Origin: VRUE01 sp035605155
Lineage (GTDB): Bacteria; Actinomycetota; Thermoleophilia; Solirubrobacterales; 70-9
Assembly: GCA_035605155.1 (NCBI GenBank)
Contig: DATNHC010000098.1
Span: forward strand, 1-29,771
Reading direction: 5' to 3'
DNA: 29,771 nt
Part shown: piece after piece, positions 21,261 to 29,771 of the stretch
How positions within the stretch are numbered: position 1 is the stretch's first letter
Layout: every line of letters starts with the position of its first letter
Notes under the pieces: generated by a model
Told to the model about the DNA's origin: nothing
What the model saw: only the letters and a program-made list of their open reading frames with translations
Databases searched by the model: none
Position numbers and translations under genes: made by a program

Positions 21261-22194
21261 TCGCGATCGAGGTCCACCTCGACGCCGACACGGCGGCGAC
21301 CATGGCACGCGACGTCCGCACGGGTCTGACGATGCAGCCCAAGGAGCTGGCGCCGAAGTACTTCTACGACGAGCGTGGCTCGCAGCTCTTCGAGCAGATC
21401 ACCGAGCTGCCCGAGTACTACCCGACTCGCGCCGAGCGCTCGATTCTCACCGCGCGGGCCACGGAGATCGTCGCTGCGGCCGGCCGGCCGCAGACCCTGG
21501 TCGAGCTTGGCTCCGGCTCTGCCGCCAAGACCCGTCACCTGCTGAGCGCGATGCGCGATGCGGGTTGCCTGCGTACCTACGTGCCGGTCGATATCTCCGA
21601 GGAGATCACCCACGAGACCGCCGAGTGCCTGGTCGAGGAGTACCCGGGGCTCGTCGTTCGTGGCCTGGTCTGCGATTTCGAGCATCATCTCGAGCGCATC
21701 CCAGATAGCGTCGGCGGCCGTCTGATCGCATTCCTCGGTGGCACGATCGGCAACCTCTACCCAGCGGCACGGCGCGAGTTCCTTGCCCGGCTTGCCACGT
21801 TGATGGCCCCCGGCGACCAGCTTCTCCTGGGCACCGATCTCGTCAAGCAGACCGAGCGGCTCGAGGCGGCCTACGACGACGCCGAGGGGGTCACCGCCGA
21901 GTTCAACAAGAACGTCCTGCAGGTCCTCAACCGCGAGCTGGACGCCGACTTTGACCTCGATGGCTTCGAGCACGTCGCCCGCTACGACCAGGACGAGGCG
22001 CGCATGGACATCCGCCTGCGCTCGCTTGCCGAGCAGAGGGTTCGCCTCGACAGCCTGGACCTCGAGGTTGAGTTCGTCGCCGGCGAGGAGATGCGTACGG
22101 AGATCTCGGCCAAGTTCACCCGCGAGCGCCTGTGCGGCGTCTACGAGGAAGCGGGCATGGAGATGAACGGCTGGTTCGTCGACGGCGCCGGTGA

Positions 22195-23145
<951 letters not shown>

Positions 23146-23175
23146 CGCGCGCTCGACTGTACCCGCGTGCGCGCC

Positions 23176-24111
23176 TTATCCGGGCGCCAGTGCCTCGATC
23201 AGCTCGTCGAGCCTGTCGGGCGTGGTGATCGGCGTGAGGATCGGCAGCGTGATGCCGCCCTCGACGAAGGCGCCGATCCGCTCCACCATCTGCTCGGGCG
23301 AGCCGAAGACGAACATCTCCTCGATCAGGCTCCAGGGTGCCGCGGCCGCCGCACCCTGTCGATCGCCTGACTCCCAGGCAGCGATCATCGGATCGATCTC
23401 GTCGCCGTAGCCGAGCCAGCGGTAAAAGGCGGCATAGACCGGCACCGTGATGTAAGAGGAGAACATGAAGCGGGCAAGCGGCTCGACCGCCTCGCGCTCG
23501 CCCGGGATGCAGAAGAAGCGACAGAGCAGCTCGAAGCCCTCCGGCGCCCCCTCCAGCTGGGCCGCCACCTTCGGCAGGCCGCCCAGTGGCAGGAAGTTGG
23601 TGAAGGCGCCGTCGCCACGCTCGACCGCCAGCTCGAGCATCTTGCCGCGCAGCGCCGCGAGTACGATCGGCACCCGCTGTGCCGGGGCGCTCTCGAGCTT
23701 GAAGCCGCTGCTTGTGCGCTCGCCTTCGAGCGCCGTGCGCAGGAATTCCAGCGTCTCGCGCACCTTGCTCAACGGTCGCTCGAAGGGGATGCCGTTCCAG
23801 CCTTCGACGATGCGATCCGAGGAGGAGCCGATTCCCAGCACGAAGCGACCGTCGGACGCATCGGCCAGCGCCGCGGCCTCCTGCGCGAGCAGTGCCGGCC
23901 CGCGCTGAAAGACCCCGACGATGCCGGTCCCCAGCCTCGCGCGCTCGGTCCAGGCAGCGCTCAACGCCAGCGGTGTGAAGCCGTCGGGGCCGTTCGTCTC
24001 GCCGCTCCAAAGGTCTGTGTAGCCGCGTGCCTCGGCACGCTTGACGAGATCCTCATGGGCGGCAAGTGAGAGTCCCGGTAGCGGCAGCGTCAGTCCCCAG
24101 CGCTCGGCCAT
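23176..24111 (-). CDS. LLM-class, probably F420-dependent, oxidoreductase (second copy)
   Basis: A 311-residue luciferase-like TIM-barrel protein, not close to the one at 14061 but of the same class. LTLPLPGLSLAAHEDLVKRAE and ARGYTDLWSGETNGPDGF form the first barrel turns, and LGTGIVGVFQRGPALLAQEAAALADASDGRF is the usual central block (here spanning about 61-90). The next block, FVLGIGSSSDRIVEGWNGI, is followed by a longer helical part; the tail FGSPEQMVERIGAFVEGGI is the screening helix. TAGGGT lies exactly 6 nt before the ATG. It is divergent from glpX, and the deacetylase gene follows on the same strand. F420 use and substrate are inferred. Confidence 0.86.
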   Translation of the reverse strand: MAERWGLTLPLPGLSLAAHEDLVKRAEARGYTDLWSGETNGPDGFTPLALSAAWTERARLGTGIVGVFQRGPALLAQEAAALADASDGRFVLGIGSSSDRIVEGWNGIPFERPLSKVRETLEFLRTALEGERTSSGFKLESAPAQRVPIVLAALRGKMLELAVERGDGAFTNFLPLGGLPKVAAQLEGAPEGFELLCRFFCIPGEREAVEPLARFMFSSYITVPVYAAFYRWLGYGDEIDPMIAAWESGDRQGAAAAAPWSLIEEMFVFGSPEQMVERIGAFVEGGITLPILTPITTPDRLDELIEALAPG

Positions 24112-24117
24112 GCGGAG

Positions 24118-24192
24118 ACCCTACATTCGCCGCTCGATCGATTCGGCACACCCCAGTGTGCTCAATGCATCGCGCGACGCGATCGATAGGCT
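24118..24192. promoter_or_regulatory. Divergent promoter region of LLM oxidoreductase and glpX
   Basis: Minus strand TAGGGT (24118-24123) is 6 nt before the ATG at 24111. Plus strand TAGGCT (24187-24192) is 8 nt before the ATG at 24201. Both fit leaderless -10 boxes. The 89-bp gap carries no clear operator. Confidence 0.45.
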
Positions 24193-24200
24193 CCGAGCCG

Positions 24201-25199
24201 ATGGGGGGGACCTCACCGACGAAGCCCGACCGCAACCTCGCCCTCGAGCTGGTGCGGGTGACCGAGGCGGCGGCGCTCTCCGCCGCCCGCTGGGTCGGGC
24301 GCGGCGACAAGATCGCGGCCGATCAGGCGGCGGTCGACGCGATGCGTTTCGTCCTCGACTCCGTCTCGATGGACGGCATCGTCGTGATCGGCGAGGGGGA
24401 GAAGGACGAGGCGCCGATGCTCTACAACGGCGAGCAGATCGGCGATGGCAGCCCGCCGGTGGTCGACATCGCCGTCGATCCGCTCGAGGGCACCCGCCTC
24501 TGCGCGCTCGGCATGCCCAGCGCCCTCGCCGTGATCGCCCTGGCCGAGCGCGGCTCCATGTTCGACCCGGGGCCCTGCGTCTACATGGAGAAGATGGCCG
24601 GTGGCGAGGAGATCGCCGACCTGCTCGACCTCGACCGCCCCCTGCCCGAGACGCTGAAGCTGATCGCCGAGCGCAAGGGCGGCAGCGTCGGCGACGTCAC
24701 CGTGGTGATGCTCGACCGTCCCCGTCACGAGGACGCGATGCGCGAAGTGCGCGAGGCCGGCGGTCGCATCCGCCTGATCACCGATGGCGACGTCTCTGCC
24801 GCGCTGCTCGCGGTTAGCGATCGCTCTCCGGTCGACCTGCTCTGGGGGATCGGCGGCACCCCCGAGGGCGTGCTCTCGGCCGCCGCCCTGAAGTCGATGG
24901 GTGGCCAGCTGCTCGGCCGTCTCTGGCCACGCAACGACGAGGAGCGCAGCGCCGCGCTCGACGCCGGCTACGACCTCGAGCGCATCCTCACCGCCAACGA
25001 CCTCTGCTCGGGCGAGGACGTCTTCTTCTCCGCCACCGGCGTGACCGATGGCGATGTTCTGCAAGGGGTGCGTTACCGCGGCCCCGGCGCGACAACCGAA
25101 TCGCTGGTCATGCGCTCGCGCTCGGGCACGGTGCGGCGCATCCACGCTCGCCACGATCGTTCCAAGCTGCGAGCGATCATCGGCGAGCGCTACGGCTGA
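24201..25199 (+). CDS. glpX: Class II fructose-1,6-bisphosphatase GlpX
   Basis: A 332-residue GlpX-type phosphatase that removes the C1 phosphate of fructose-1,6-bisphosphate in gluconeogenesis, the usual FBPase of actinobacteria. Metal- and phosphate-binding motifs are clear: IGEGEKDEAPMLYNGEQIG at about 63-81 and VDIAVDPLEGTRL at about 88-100. GDGD-like ITDGDVSAAL and WGIGGTPEGVLSAAALK follow, then DLCSGEDVFFSATGVTDGD and SLVMRSRSGTVRRI. The start ATG at 24201 gives the normal N-terminus (PDRNLALELVRVTEAAA); the frame extends upstream only through the promoter. A repeat region follows its stop. Confidence 0.94.
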   Translation: MGGTSPTKPDRNLALELVRVTEAAALSAARWVGRGDKIAADQAAVDAMRFVLDSVSMDGIVVIGEGEKDEAPMLYNGEQIGDGSPPVVDIAVDPLEGTRLCALGMPSALAVIALAERGSMFDPGPCVYMEKMAGGEEIADLLDLDRPLPETLKLIAERKGGSVGDVTVVMLDRPRHEDAMREVREAGGRIRLITDGDVSAALLAVSDRSPVDLLWGIGGTPEGVLSAAALKSMGGQLLGRLWPRNDEERSAALDAGYDLERILTANDLCSGEDVFFSATGVTDGDVLQGVRYRGPGATTESLVMRSRSGTVRRIHARHDRSKLRAIIGERYG

Positions 25200-25228
25200 G
25201 GTCGGGCTTTCTTGTCGGCGCGCCTCGC

Positions 25229-25283
25229 CGTCCTCGGCTCGCGTGCAGAGCACGCCACGCTCCCCTGCGTCCGCCGATCTGCT
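25229..25283. repeat. Structured intergenic repeat shared with 11523-11643 (copy 2)
   Basis: CGTCCTCGGCTCGCGTGCAG with AGCACG, followed by CGCTCCCCTGCGTCC and GATCTGCT, repeats the two blocks seen after the thioesterase gene in the same order, but closer together. The stem CGTGC-AGA-GCACG is conserved. It lies downstream of glpX, as copy 1 lies downstream of a gene end. Confidence 0.6.
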
Positions 25284-25300
25284 TGAGAACGCCCCAACTA

Positions 25301-25358
25301 TTGCTAAAACTCATTTGTTCTAATATAGAACCTCGGCATTCCTCGACGGTAAGGGAGG
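25301..25358 (+). promoter_or_regulatory. Sigma-70-like promoter, operator and SD of the winged-helix regulator gene
   Basis: TTGCTA (25301-25306) and TATAGA (25324-25329) are separated by exactly 17 bp. The inverted repeat GTTCTA-ATA-TAGAAC (25317-25331) covers the -10 box and is likely an operator. AAGGGAGG (25351-25358) lies 6 nt before the GTG at 25365. This stretch is AT-rich compared with its surroundings, and the same palindrome type recurs at 28264-28297. Confidence 0.7.
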
Positions 25359-25364
25359 CGATCC

Positions 25365-26390
25365 GTGCTCGATGCTGCTCCGCGCAGCGGTTCCATACAG
25401 CTTGCTGCGCCCGAGGCTACCGAGAGGGACTACGCGACCGAGTACCCGTTTCGCTCCGGCGGCTATGTCCTCTCGATCTTTTCCAAGGCCCTTCATGGCT
25501 TGATCCTCCGGGCGCTCGCCAAGGGCCCGATGCGACTGGCGCAGCTGCGCCGCGATGTCGGCGGGCCGGCGCAGACGACGCTGCGCGGCAATCTCGAGAC
25601 CCTGCTCAGGATGGGCGCCCTGGAGAAGGTGCACGCCAACGGCAAGGCTGCGCTGGTCGACAACACCCTCACCCCTCTTGGCCACGAGATGCTGGTCGTT
25701 GCCGACGCGGTTGACACCTGGCTCGCCGACGCCCCGCAGGGACCTCTGCGCCTCGAGGGCGAAGCCGGCAAAACCTCAATCAAGGCACTCGTCAACGGCT
25801 GGGGCTCGACCATGTTGCGGGCACTCGCGGTGCGCCCTTTCACGCTCACCGAGCTCGACAACCTGATCAGCTCATTCAGCTACCCGTCGCTGGAGCGCCG
25901 CCTGGCGGCGATGCGGCTTGTCGACCTGATCACGCCCGTGCCCAACGGCGGCGGCGGTACTCCTTACGCCGTGTCCGATTGGCTGCGCCGAGCGATGGCG
26001 CCATTGCTTGCGGCAATGCGCTGCGAGCGCCGGCATCTGGCTGAGGAGACCGCGCCGCTGACCCGAATTGACGTGGAGACAGTGCTCCTCTTGGTGCTGC
26101 CGCTTGTTTCACTGCCCGCCGATGCCGAGGGAGTCTCCCAGCTCGCCGTACAGGCAGGCAACAGCTCGGACGGTCGCTCGGCTGGCATTCGGCTATCTGC
26201 GCAGGCTGGCAAGCTCGTTGGTTGCACGTCGAAGCTCCAAGCGAGACCCGAGAACTGGATCCGGGGCTCTGCCAATCACTGGCTCGACGCGCTGGTCGAA
26301 GGGCGCTCCGACCAACTCGAGGTCTATGGCGATCGCACGCTCACACTCGACATGGTCGACAACCTCCATCGCGCCCTTTTCGTCACCTAG
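25365..26390 (+). CDS. Double winged-helix (HxlR-like) transcriptional regulator
   Basis: A 341-residue protein with two winged-helix units, at about 35-122 (LHGLILRALAKGPMRLAQLRRDV, split near 43-65, then LETLLRMGALEKV) and about 139-215 (STMLRALAVRPFTLTELDNLIS, then LERRLAAMRLVDLITPV). Each ends in a wing with the typical LTPLGHEM-like or PYAVSDWLRRA continuation. The HxlR family normally has a single such unit of about 100-120 residues, so this is a tandem form. The remaining C-terminal part (about 225-341) is unassigned and may bind a ligand. The start is a GTG with an excellent SD, and an operator-like palindrome overlaps its -10 box, consistent with autoregulation or control by a neighbouring TetR. 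Target genes are unknown. Confidence 0.75.
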   Translation: MLDAAPRSGSIQLAAPEATERDYATEYPFRSGGYVLSIFSKALHGLILRALAKGPMRLAQLRRDVGGPAQTTLRGNLETLLRMGALEKVHANGKAALVDNTLTPLGHEMLVVADAVDTWLADAPQGPLRLEGEAGKTSIKALVNGWGSTMLRALAVRPFTLTELDNLISSFSYPSLERRLAAMRLVDLITPVPNGGGGTPYAVSDWLRRAMAPLLAAMRCERRHLAEETAPLTRIDVETVLLLVLPLVSLPADAEGVSQLAVQAGNSSDGRSAGIRLSAQAGKLVGCTSKLQARPENWIRGSANHWLDALVEGRSDQLEVYGDRTLTLDMVDNLHRALFVT

Positions 26391-26695
26391 AAAGCACCCA
26401 CGCACGGATCGACGCGACGCACGGATGGGCGCGTGCGAAGATCCGTGCTATGCCGATTTGCAGGTAAAACAGCCTCAAGGGCGGATTTCCGGCGGGCTGT
26501 TGCACGGTAAGCGCGCGTCGCGGGTTGACCCCACCTACCTCCCGTAGAACACTCGCGGCGACGGAGTTCCCGTGGCCACCACGGCTCCGTCTCGAATTAC
26601 GGTTGAAGTACGCCCATGTCCCGCTAGCACGGGCCATGGGTAAGGCTGCGTCGGCGCCCCCTGGTCACTCCTACCTCGGGGTCCCGGCGCCGCGT
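26391..26695. other. 305-bp gene-free region with four hairpins
   Basis: No credible gene is seen between the convergent regulator genes. Four inverted repeats occur in order: GCACGGATC/GATCCGTGC (26402-26448), AACAGCC/GGCTGTT (26468-26501), GACGGAG-TTC-CCGTGG with its partner (26560-26591), and CCCATG-T-CCCG with its partner (26613-26640). ACGCACGGAT also occurs twice as a direct repeat at the left end. Terminators, an undescribed RNA, or decayed repeats are all possible; no known RNA family is recognised. Confidence 0.5.
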
Positions 26696-27448
26696 TCACT
26701 GCGCCCCAGCTTTGCGTGTGACCTCTTTCTCAGCCGCTTGCCGCTCGCTGGCGGCGGCCTCTTCACCTACATACGGCAACAACAGCTCGAAAGTGAGTTG
26801 CGGCAGCATCTGCGGCAGCTTCTCGACATTGCCGAGCGTGACTTCCTCGTAGACGCGAGCAAAGACGGCACCTCCCGCAATGAGTGCCAAGTTGGGAATC
26901 TCGCGAGCTTTGGGCACCACCTCGCTGCTGTCGTCGAGCACCGAGGTGAAGCGTCGGAAAGTCTCGCGAAAGCGAGAGCTGGCGATCGGGCCGACGGTCC
27001 CCATCTCGGCCATCATCACCCGCGCGAGGTCGGGCTCGGCGGCAAGCCAGTCAAGAGCTGCGGCAAGTCCCTGCCGTACGCGCGCAGGCCACGCGCCCGG
27101 TTCCTCGTAGGCAGTGGCGACTTGCGACTCGAGGTCGCCGAGCAGAGCGTCGTTGGCGGCGACGAAGCAGTCTTCCTTGTCCTTGAAGTGCCGATAGAAG
27201 GTCTCCCGGCCGACACCGGCTTCCTTGAGGATGTCTGCCACAGAGCTCGCTCGGTAACCCTTGGCTGCGGTCACCCGTATGACTGAGGCCAGCAACCGCT
27301 CGCGCTGGGACTGGTCGACCAGCTCCCTAGGCAGACCGTGGCGCCCGCGTGGCAGCTGCCAGCGACGCAGATCTGCGGGCACCTCCCCTTCCGGTGCGCC
27401 GCCGTCGCGACCGGGCTCCGGCAACTCCAGGTCGGTGGGCGCAATCAT
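26696..27448 (-). CDS. TetR-family transcriptional regulator 1
   Basis: This 250-residue TetR/AcrR regulator binds an operator as a dimer and releases it on ligand binding. The HTH is in VTAAKGYRASSVADILKEAG followed by VGRETFYRHFKDKEDCF (about 59-95). An unusually long N-terminal extension of about 45 residues includes LPRGRHGLPRELV before the first helix. The C-terminal ligand domain ends with FELLLPYVGEEAA, a motif it shares with TetR regulator 2 (ALLPYVGQEAAL), so the two are likely tandem paralogs. It overlaps the upstream TetR gene by 4 bp, so both are made from one mRNA. No effector enzyme is nearby; the ligand is unknown. Confidence 0.88.
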   Translation of the reverse strand: MIAPTDLELPEPGRDGGAPEGEVPADLRRWQLPRGRHGLPRELVDQSQRERLLASVIRVTAAKGYRASSVADILKEAGVGRETFYRHFKDKEDCFVAANDALLGDLESQVATAYEEPGAWPARVRQGLAAALDWLAAEPDLARVMMAEMGTVGPIASSRFRETFRRFTSVLDDSSEVVPKAREIPNLALIAGGAVFARVYEEVTLGNVEKLPQMLPQLTFELLLPYVGEEAAASERQAAEKEVTRKAGAQ

Positions 27449-28089
27449 GCGCCGAGACCCGCTTGCTGGAGCGCCGCCTCCTGTCCGACGTAGGGCAATA
27501 GCGCGATGTAAACGATCTCCGGCACCAGGCTCGGTAGCTCCTTGGCCCGATCGGCGGCAAGGAAGTCGGCAAGCAGCACCTTGGCTCGGCCAACGGCAAT
27601 CCCGGGATCGGCGCCGTTGGTGGCCCTTTCGAGGTTCAATTCTCTTTCCAAGACATCAATCAAGGCGTCGCGGTAACTGCGCACAATCGCCGGATTGACA
27701 CTGGGGGCTTCGATCAGCACAAGTTTCGCGTGGGCCGGCTTCTTGGCCATGCGCTGGAGTCCCGCTGTGGCCGCCTTGCGGATTGCCTCGGCAGGCAAGT
27801 CGTCTGTCGAGCGCACCTCGGCGGCAGCCTGCCAGAGCTCTGAGAGAAAGCTTTCGACCGTCGCGTCGAAGCACTCGCGTTTGTTGGCAAAGTGCTTGTA
27901 GAAGGTGGCGCGGGAAATGCTTGCGTGGCCGACGATGTCGGCGATCGTCGTCCCCGCAAAGGTCTTCTCGGCGGTGCTCGAGGCCATTGCCCCCAGGATC
28001 CGCTGTCGCTGGGAACGCTCGCCGATGTCCCAGGGGACCGTCGGCGTCAGGACGCCGGGCTGGGTGGCCGCTTCGGACTGCTGTTGCAT
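27445..28089 (-). CDS. TetR-family transcriptional regulator 2
   Basis: A 214-residue TetR regulator. The HTH reads TFAGTTIADIVGHASISRA followed by TFYKHFANKRECF (about 43-75), the standard TetR pattern. The C-terminal part ends with YIALLPYVGQEAALQQAG, matching TetR regulator 1, and a GIAVGRAKVLLADFL helix is present. It is first in a two-gene operon with TetR regulator 1 (ATGA overlap) and divergent from TetR regulator 3 across a 235-bp AT-richer region with operator-like repeats. AAAGG just upstream may be a weak SD. Ligand and regulon cannot be inferred. Confidence 0.88.
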   Translation of the reverse strand: MQQQSEAATQPGVLTPTVPWDIGERSQRQRILGAMASSTAEKTFAGTTIADIVGHASISRATFYKHFANKRECFDATVESFLSELWQAAAEVRSTDDLPAEAIRKAATAGLQRMAKKPAHAKLVLIEAPSVNPAIVRSYRDALIDVLERELNLERATNGADPGIAVGRAKVLLADFLAADRAKELPSLVPEIVYIALLPYVGQEAALQQAGLGA

Positions 28090-28324
28090 CTGGCCTTTCG
28101 CGACATCAGTGGACGGATCACCCTTCGAAGGGCGGCCGCCGGCCGTGAGGATGGGCCCCTTCGCGATCAGCTGCCTGGCACTTGCACGCCGCGGCCTGTC
28201 AAAAGCGTCCTACTGGCTTGAACGCTGGCATTCCCATGCGACGTGGAACCTGGGCGAGAATATTTCTACCATAGAACTATGTTGTTCTTTGTTAGAATCT
28301 TACCGTACCGAAAACCAAAATGCT
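28090..28324. promoter_or_regulatory. Divergent control region of TetR 2 and TetR 3 with tandem operators
   Basis: The right part (about 28255-28324) is markedly AT-rich. TTCTA-CCA-TAGAA (28264-28276) and TTCTT-TGT-TAGAA (28285-28297) have the same form as the palindrome at 25317-25331; their centres are 21 bp apart, two DNA turns. TAGAAT (28293-28298) is a possible -10 box for TetR 3. A separate 12-bp palindrome CCCTTCGAAGGG is at 28121-28132. No gene is seen in the region. Confidence 0.6.
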
Positions 28325-29050
28325 ATGCCGTCTTCGAGAACTCTCCAAGAACCCTCCAAAGGGCCGCTTCCTCGGGGTCCCTATGCGATCTCGGCCGACG
28401 TCGTGGCGGCAGATCAGCGTCGTCGTCTGCTCGAGGCGTTGCCGAGGGCCGTCGCCGAGGCCGGCTTCGAGGCGACGACGGTGGATCGGATCGTCAAGCT
28501 GGCACAAGTCCGTCGCAACGCCTTCTATGAGCAGTTTGCCGACAAGCGCGATTGCTTTGCGGCGGCCTACGAGATTGCCCAGGAACGGCTCCTCGGTGTG
28601 CTCACCTACCGCTGCTACACGCGAGCTGACCTTGCCGATCGGGTGGGCTCCGCACTTGCCGCCGGCCTCGAGCTGATGGCCGGGGAGGCGGTCCTTGCCC
28701 GGCTGATCGTGGTTGAGGCCCCGGCGGCTGCGCCGGAGATAGCCGTTCGCCACCACGAATGGCTCGATCGCTACGGGCGAATGCTCGACTTCGCTGCGCT
28801 GGGAAGCACCGACGCCGTTCCACCGAAGGCCTCGATCGCGCCGGCAGTCGTCGGCGGGATCGTCTCGCGGGTCAAGCAGGTGGTGCTTGCCGGCGAAACC
28901 GAGAAGCTGACACGACTCTGCCCCGAGCTGGTGCAGTTCACGCTCTCTTTTTACGGCTCGGGGGAGGGCCGGTCCCCGGCCGAGCTCGCTGCCGTCGCGT
29001 CCTCGCAGCCGCAATCGCCGGGGCGCGACTCGGTGCTCGAGCCCGCGTAG
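28325..29050 (+). CDS. TetR-family transcriptional regulator 3
   Basis: A 241-residue TetR-type regulator. Its N-terminal helix-turn-helix is AVAEAGFEATTVDRIVKLA followed by VRRNAFYEQFADKRDCF (about 42-78), close to the other two copies in the DKRDCF/NKRECF/DKEDCF end. LPRGPYAISADVV before the first helix resembles the LPRGRHGLPRELV extension of TetR 1. I chose the ATG at 28325 because the frame upstream is antisense to TetR 2 and the first helix starts soon after; no SD is seen. Two operator-like repeats stand 28-61 nt upstream. The last 100 bp overlap the 3' end of the convergent YihY gene, and the 30-residue tail (SSQPQSPGRDS region) is of low complexity. Confidence 0.85.
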   Translation: MPSSRTLQEPSKGPLPRGPYAISADVVAADQRRRLLEALPRAVAEAGFEATTVDRIVKLAQVRRNAFYEQFADKRDCFAAAYEIAQERLLGVLTYRCYTRADLADRVGSALAAGLELMAGEAVLARLIVVEAPAAAPEIAVRHHEWLDRYGRMLDFAALGSTDAVPPKASIAPAVVGGIVSRVKQVVLAGETEKLTRLCPELVQFTLSFYGSGEGRSPAELAAVASSQPQSPGRDSVLEPA

Positions 29051-29771
29051 GGCAATTCACCCGTGTCCTGCAGCTCGTGGCGCAGCGAGTTGATGACCGC
29101 ACCCGCCATCAGCGCCAGGCTGAGGACGTAGAACCAGAGCAGCGCGATGAGGATGAAGCCGACCGTAGAGCCAAAGCGGGAGAGACTGGAGATATTGGAG
29201 AGGTAGACGGGGAAGAGCCAGTTGGCGATGCCGGCGCCCACGGTGACGAAGACCGCACCCGGCCAGACCGCCCGCCATGGCATGTGACCCTTGGGCACCG
29301 CCCAGAAGATCACGCAGCAGATCAGGAAGACGACGAGGATCGCGGCGCCGAGCAGCAGCGCCGTGTCGATAACCCGGATGTCGGAGAGACCGAGCGGCAG
29401 GCGATCGGTGCTGGAGACGAGCGCACTCTCCATCGTCGGCAGGAAGATGCTGGCCGCGATGAAGAGAAGGACGACCGTGAGCATGGCGAAGGAAAAGCGC
29501 TTCTGCTCGACCCAGCCGCGGCACTCGACGTGGTAGATGCGGCAGAAGGCCGTGTCCATCGCCCCCCAAAACGAGGCGCCGATCCAGAGAGAGCCGAGGA
29601 AGGCGGCTATCCCGATCGTCGTCGAGTTCCCCTCGATCCGTGCCAGCACGTCGGTCAGGGTCCCCTGCTCGACGTTCGGGAAGAGGCGCTGCAGGTCGTC
29701 CAGGACCCCCGTCTCCACTCCCTCGATCCTCAGTACCTGCCCGAAGACGAACAGGACCAGGAGAGCGAAGG
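28951..29771 (-). CDS. YihY/BrkB-family membrane protein, N-terminus beyond the window
   Basis: An integral membrane protein of the YihY/BrkB family (formerly RNase BN-like), of uncertain function. The frame is open to the right edge (FALLVLFVFGQVL... reading in), so the first residues, with one or more helices, are missing; a GTG at 29718 exists but would drop the first membrane helix. Visible features are the AFLGSLWIGASFWGAMDTAF block, YHVECRGWVEQKR, and helices around AMLTVVLLFIAASIF and LLLGAAILVVFLICCVIF. The conserved WRAVWPGAVFVTVGAGIANWLFPVYL region (split over about 25 residues) and a final helix ALLWFYVLSLALMAGAVIN follow. The soluble C-terminal tail is low-complexity and overlaps TetR 3 in antisense. 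Confidence 0.85.
   Translation of the reverse strand, partial: FALLVLFVFGQVLRIEGVETGVLDDLQRLFPNVEQGTLTDVLARIEGNSTTIGIAAFLGSLWIGASFWGAMDTAFCRIYHVECRGWVEQKRFSFAMLTVVLLFIAASIFLPTMESALVSSTDRLPLGLSDIRVIDTALLLGAAILVVFLICCVIFWAVPKGHMPWRAVWPGAVFVTVGAGIANWLFPVYLSNISSLSRFGSTVGFILIALLWFYVLSLALMAGAVINSLRHELQDTGELPYAGSSTESRPGDCGCEDATAASSAGDRPSPEP

Noticed and set aside
24066..24200. Upstream in-frame start for glpX
   Set aside because: The extension would overlap the divergent LLM gene and both promoters; GlpX proteins begin as from 24201.
26391..26695. A known structured RNA (RNase P, tmRNA, SRP RNA, cobalamin riboswitch) in the hairpin-rich spacer
   Set aside because: None of the conserved core sequences that I know for these RNAs is present.
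28273..28288. AGAAC-N6-GTTCT as a separate operator (similar to steroid response elements)
   Set aside because: It is made from halves of the two TTCTA-N3-TAGAA-type sites that flank it; the latter spacing is shared with 25317-25331 and explains the pattern better.

Overview
This is a GC-rich, densely coding, unbroken stretch of bacterial chromosome. Two F420-type LLM oxidoreductases, an EgtB/EgtD pair, a DUF5679 mini-protein, a CtpE-like P-type ATPase, a three-gene proton-translocating transhydrogenase and a block of TetR regulators point to a high-GC actinobacterium. My best guess is the Thermoleophilia (Solirubrobacterales); this is inference from gene content and style, not from a marker gene. 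No rRNA, tRNA, CRISPR array, phage or complete insertion sequence is visible.

Layout. (1) 1-3112, minus: an MTAP-family phosphorylase, an MTA/SAH deaminase and a glycine-betaine-type ABC ATPase that runs off the left edge. (2) 3152-5585: a DUF6328 membrane protein facing a minus-strand series of PAS protein, metallo-beta-lactamase-fold hydrolase and a SpoT-like HD hydrolase. (3) 5745-7175: an acyltransferase, a DUF5679 mini-protein and a membrane-anchored coiled-coil protein. (4) 7289-11508, plus: thiolase, crotonase, Baeyer-Villiger-type flavoprotein and hotdog thioesterase, a degradation-like acyl-CoA module. (5) 11647-15107: a CtpE-like P-type ATPase divergent from an LLM oxidoreductase. 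(6) 15126-18050: pntA1-pntA2-pntB. (7) 18264-20062: an exported protein with a pilin-like N-terminus, then an HSD10-like SDR. (8) 20148-23145: egtB-egtD for ergothioneine, tail to tail with an HDAC-like deacetylase. (9) 23176-25199: a second LLM oxidoreductase divergent from glpX. (10) 25365-29050: a regulator island with one double winged-helix protein and three TetR proteins, then a YihY/BrkB membrane protein cut by the right edge.

The least ordinary content is not in the proteins. At least five kinds of palindromic or structured repeat sit between genes. One kind (1363-1413 and 19223-19273) also lies in frame inside the MTA deaminase gene. Another (9483-9538 and 16245-16300) starts at the base after a stop codon in both copies and keeps its stem paired although the arm sequences differ. 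A shared operator-like palindrome, TTCTA-N3-TAGAA, links the promoter of the winged-helix regulator to that of the third TetR gene about 3 kb away. Thirteen genes have a TANNNT hexamer (often TAGGGT) 6-10 nt before the start codon and no obvious Shine-Dalgarno sequence, which suggests widespread leaderless transcription.
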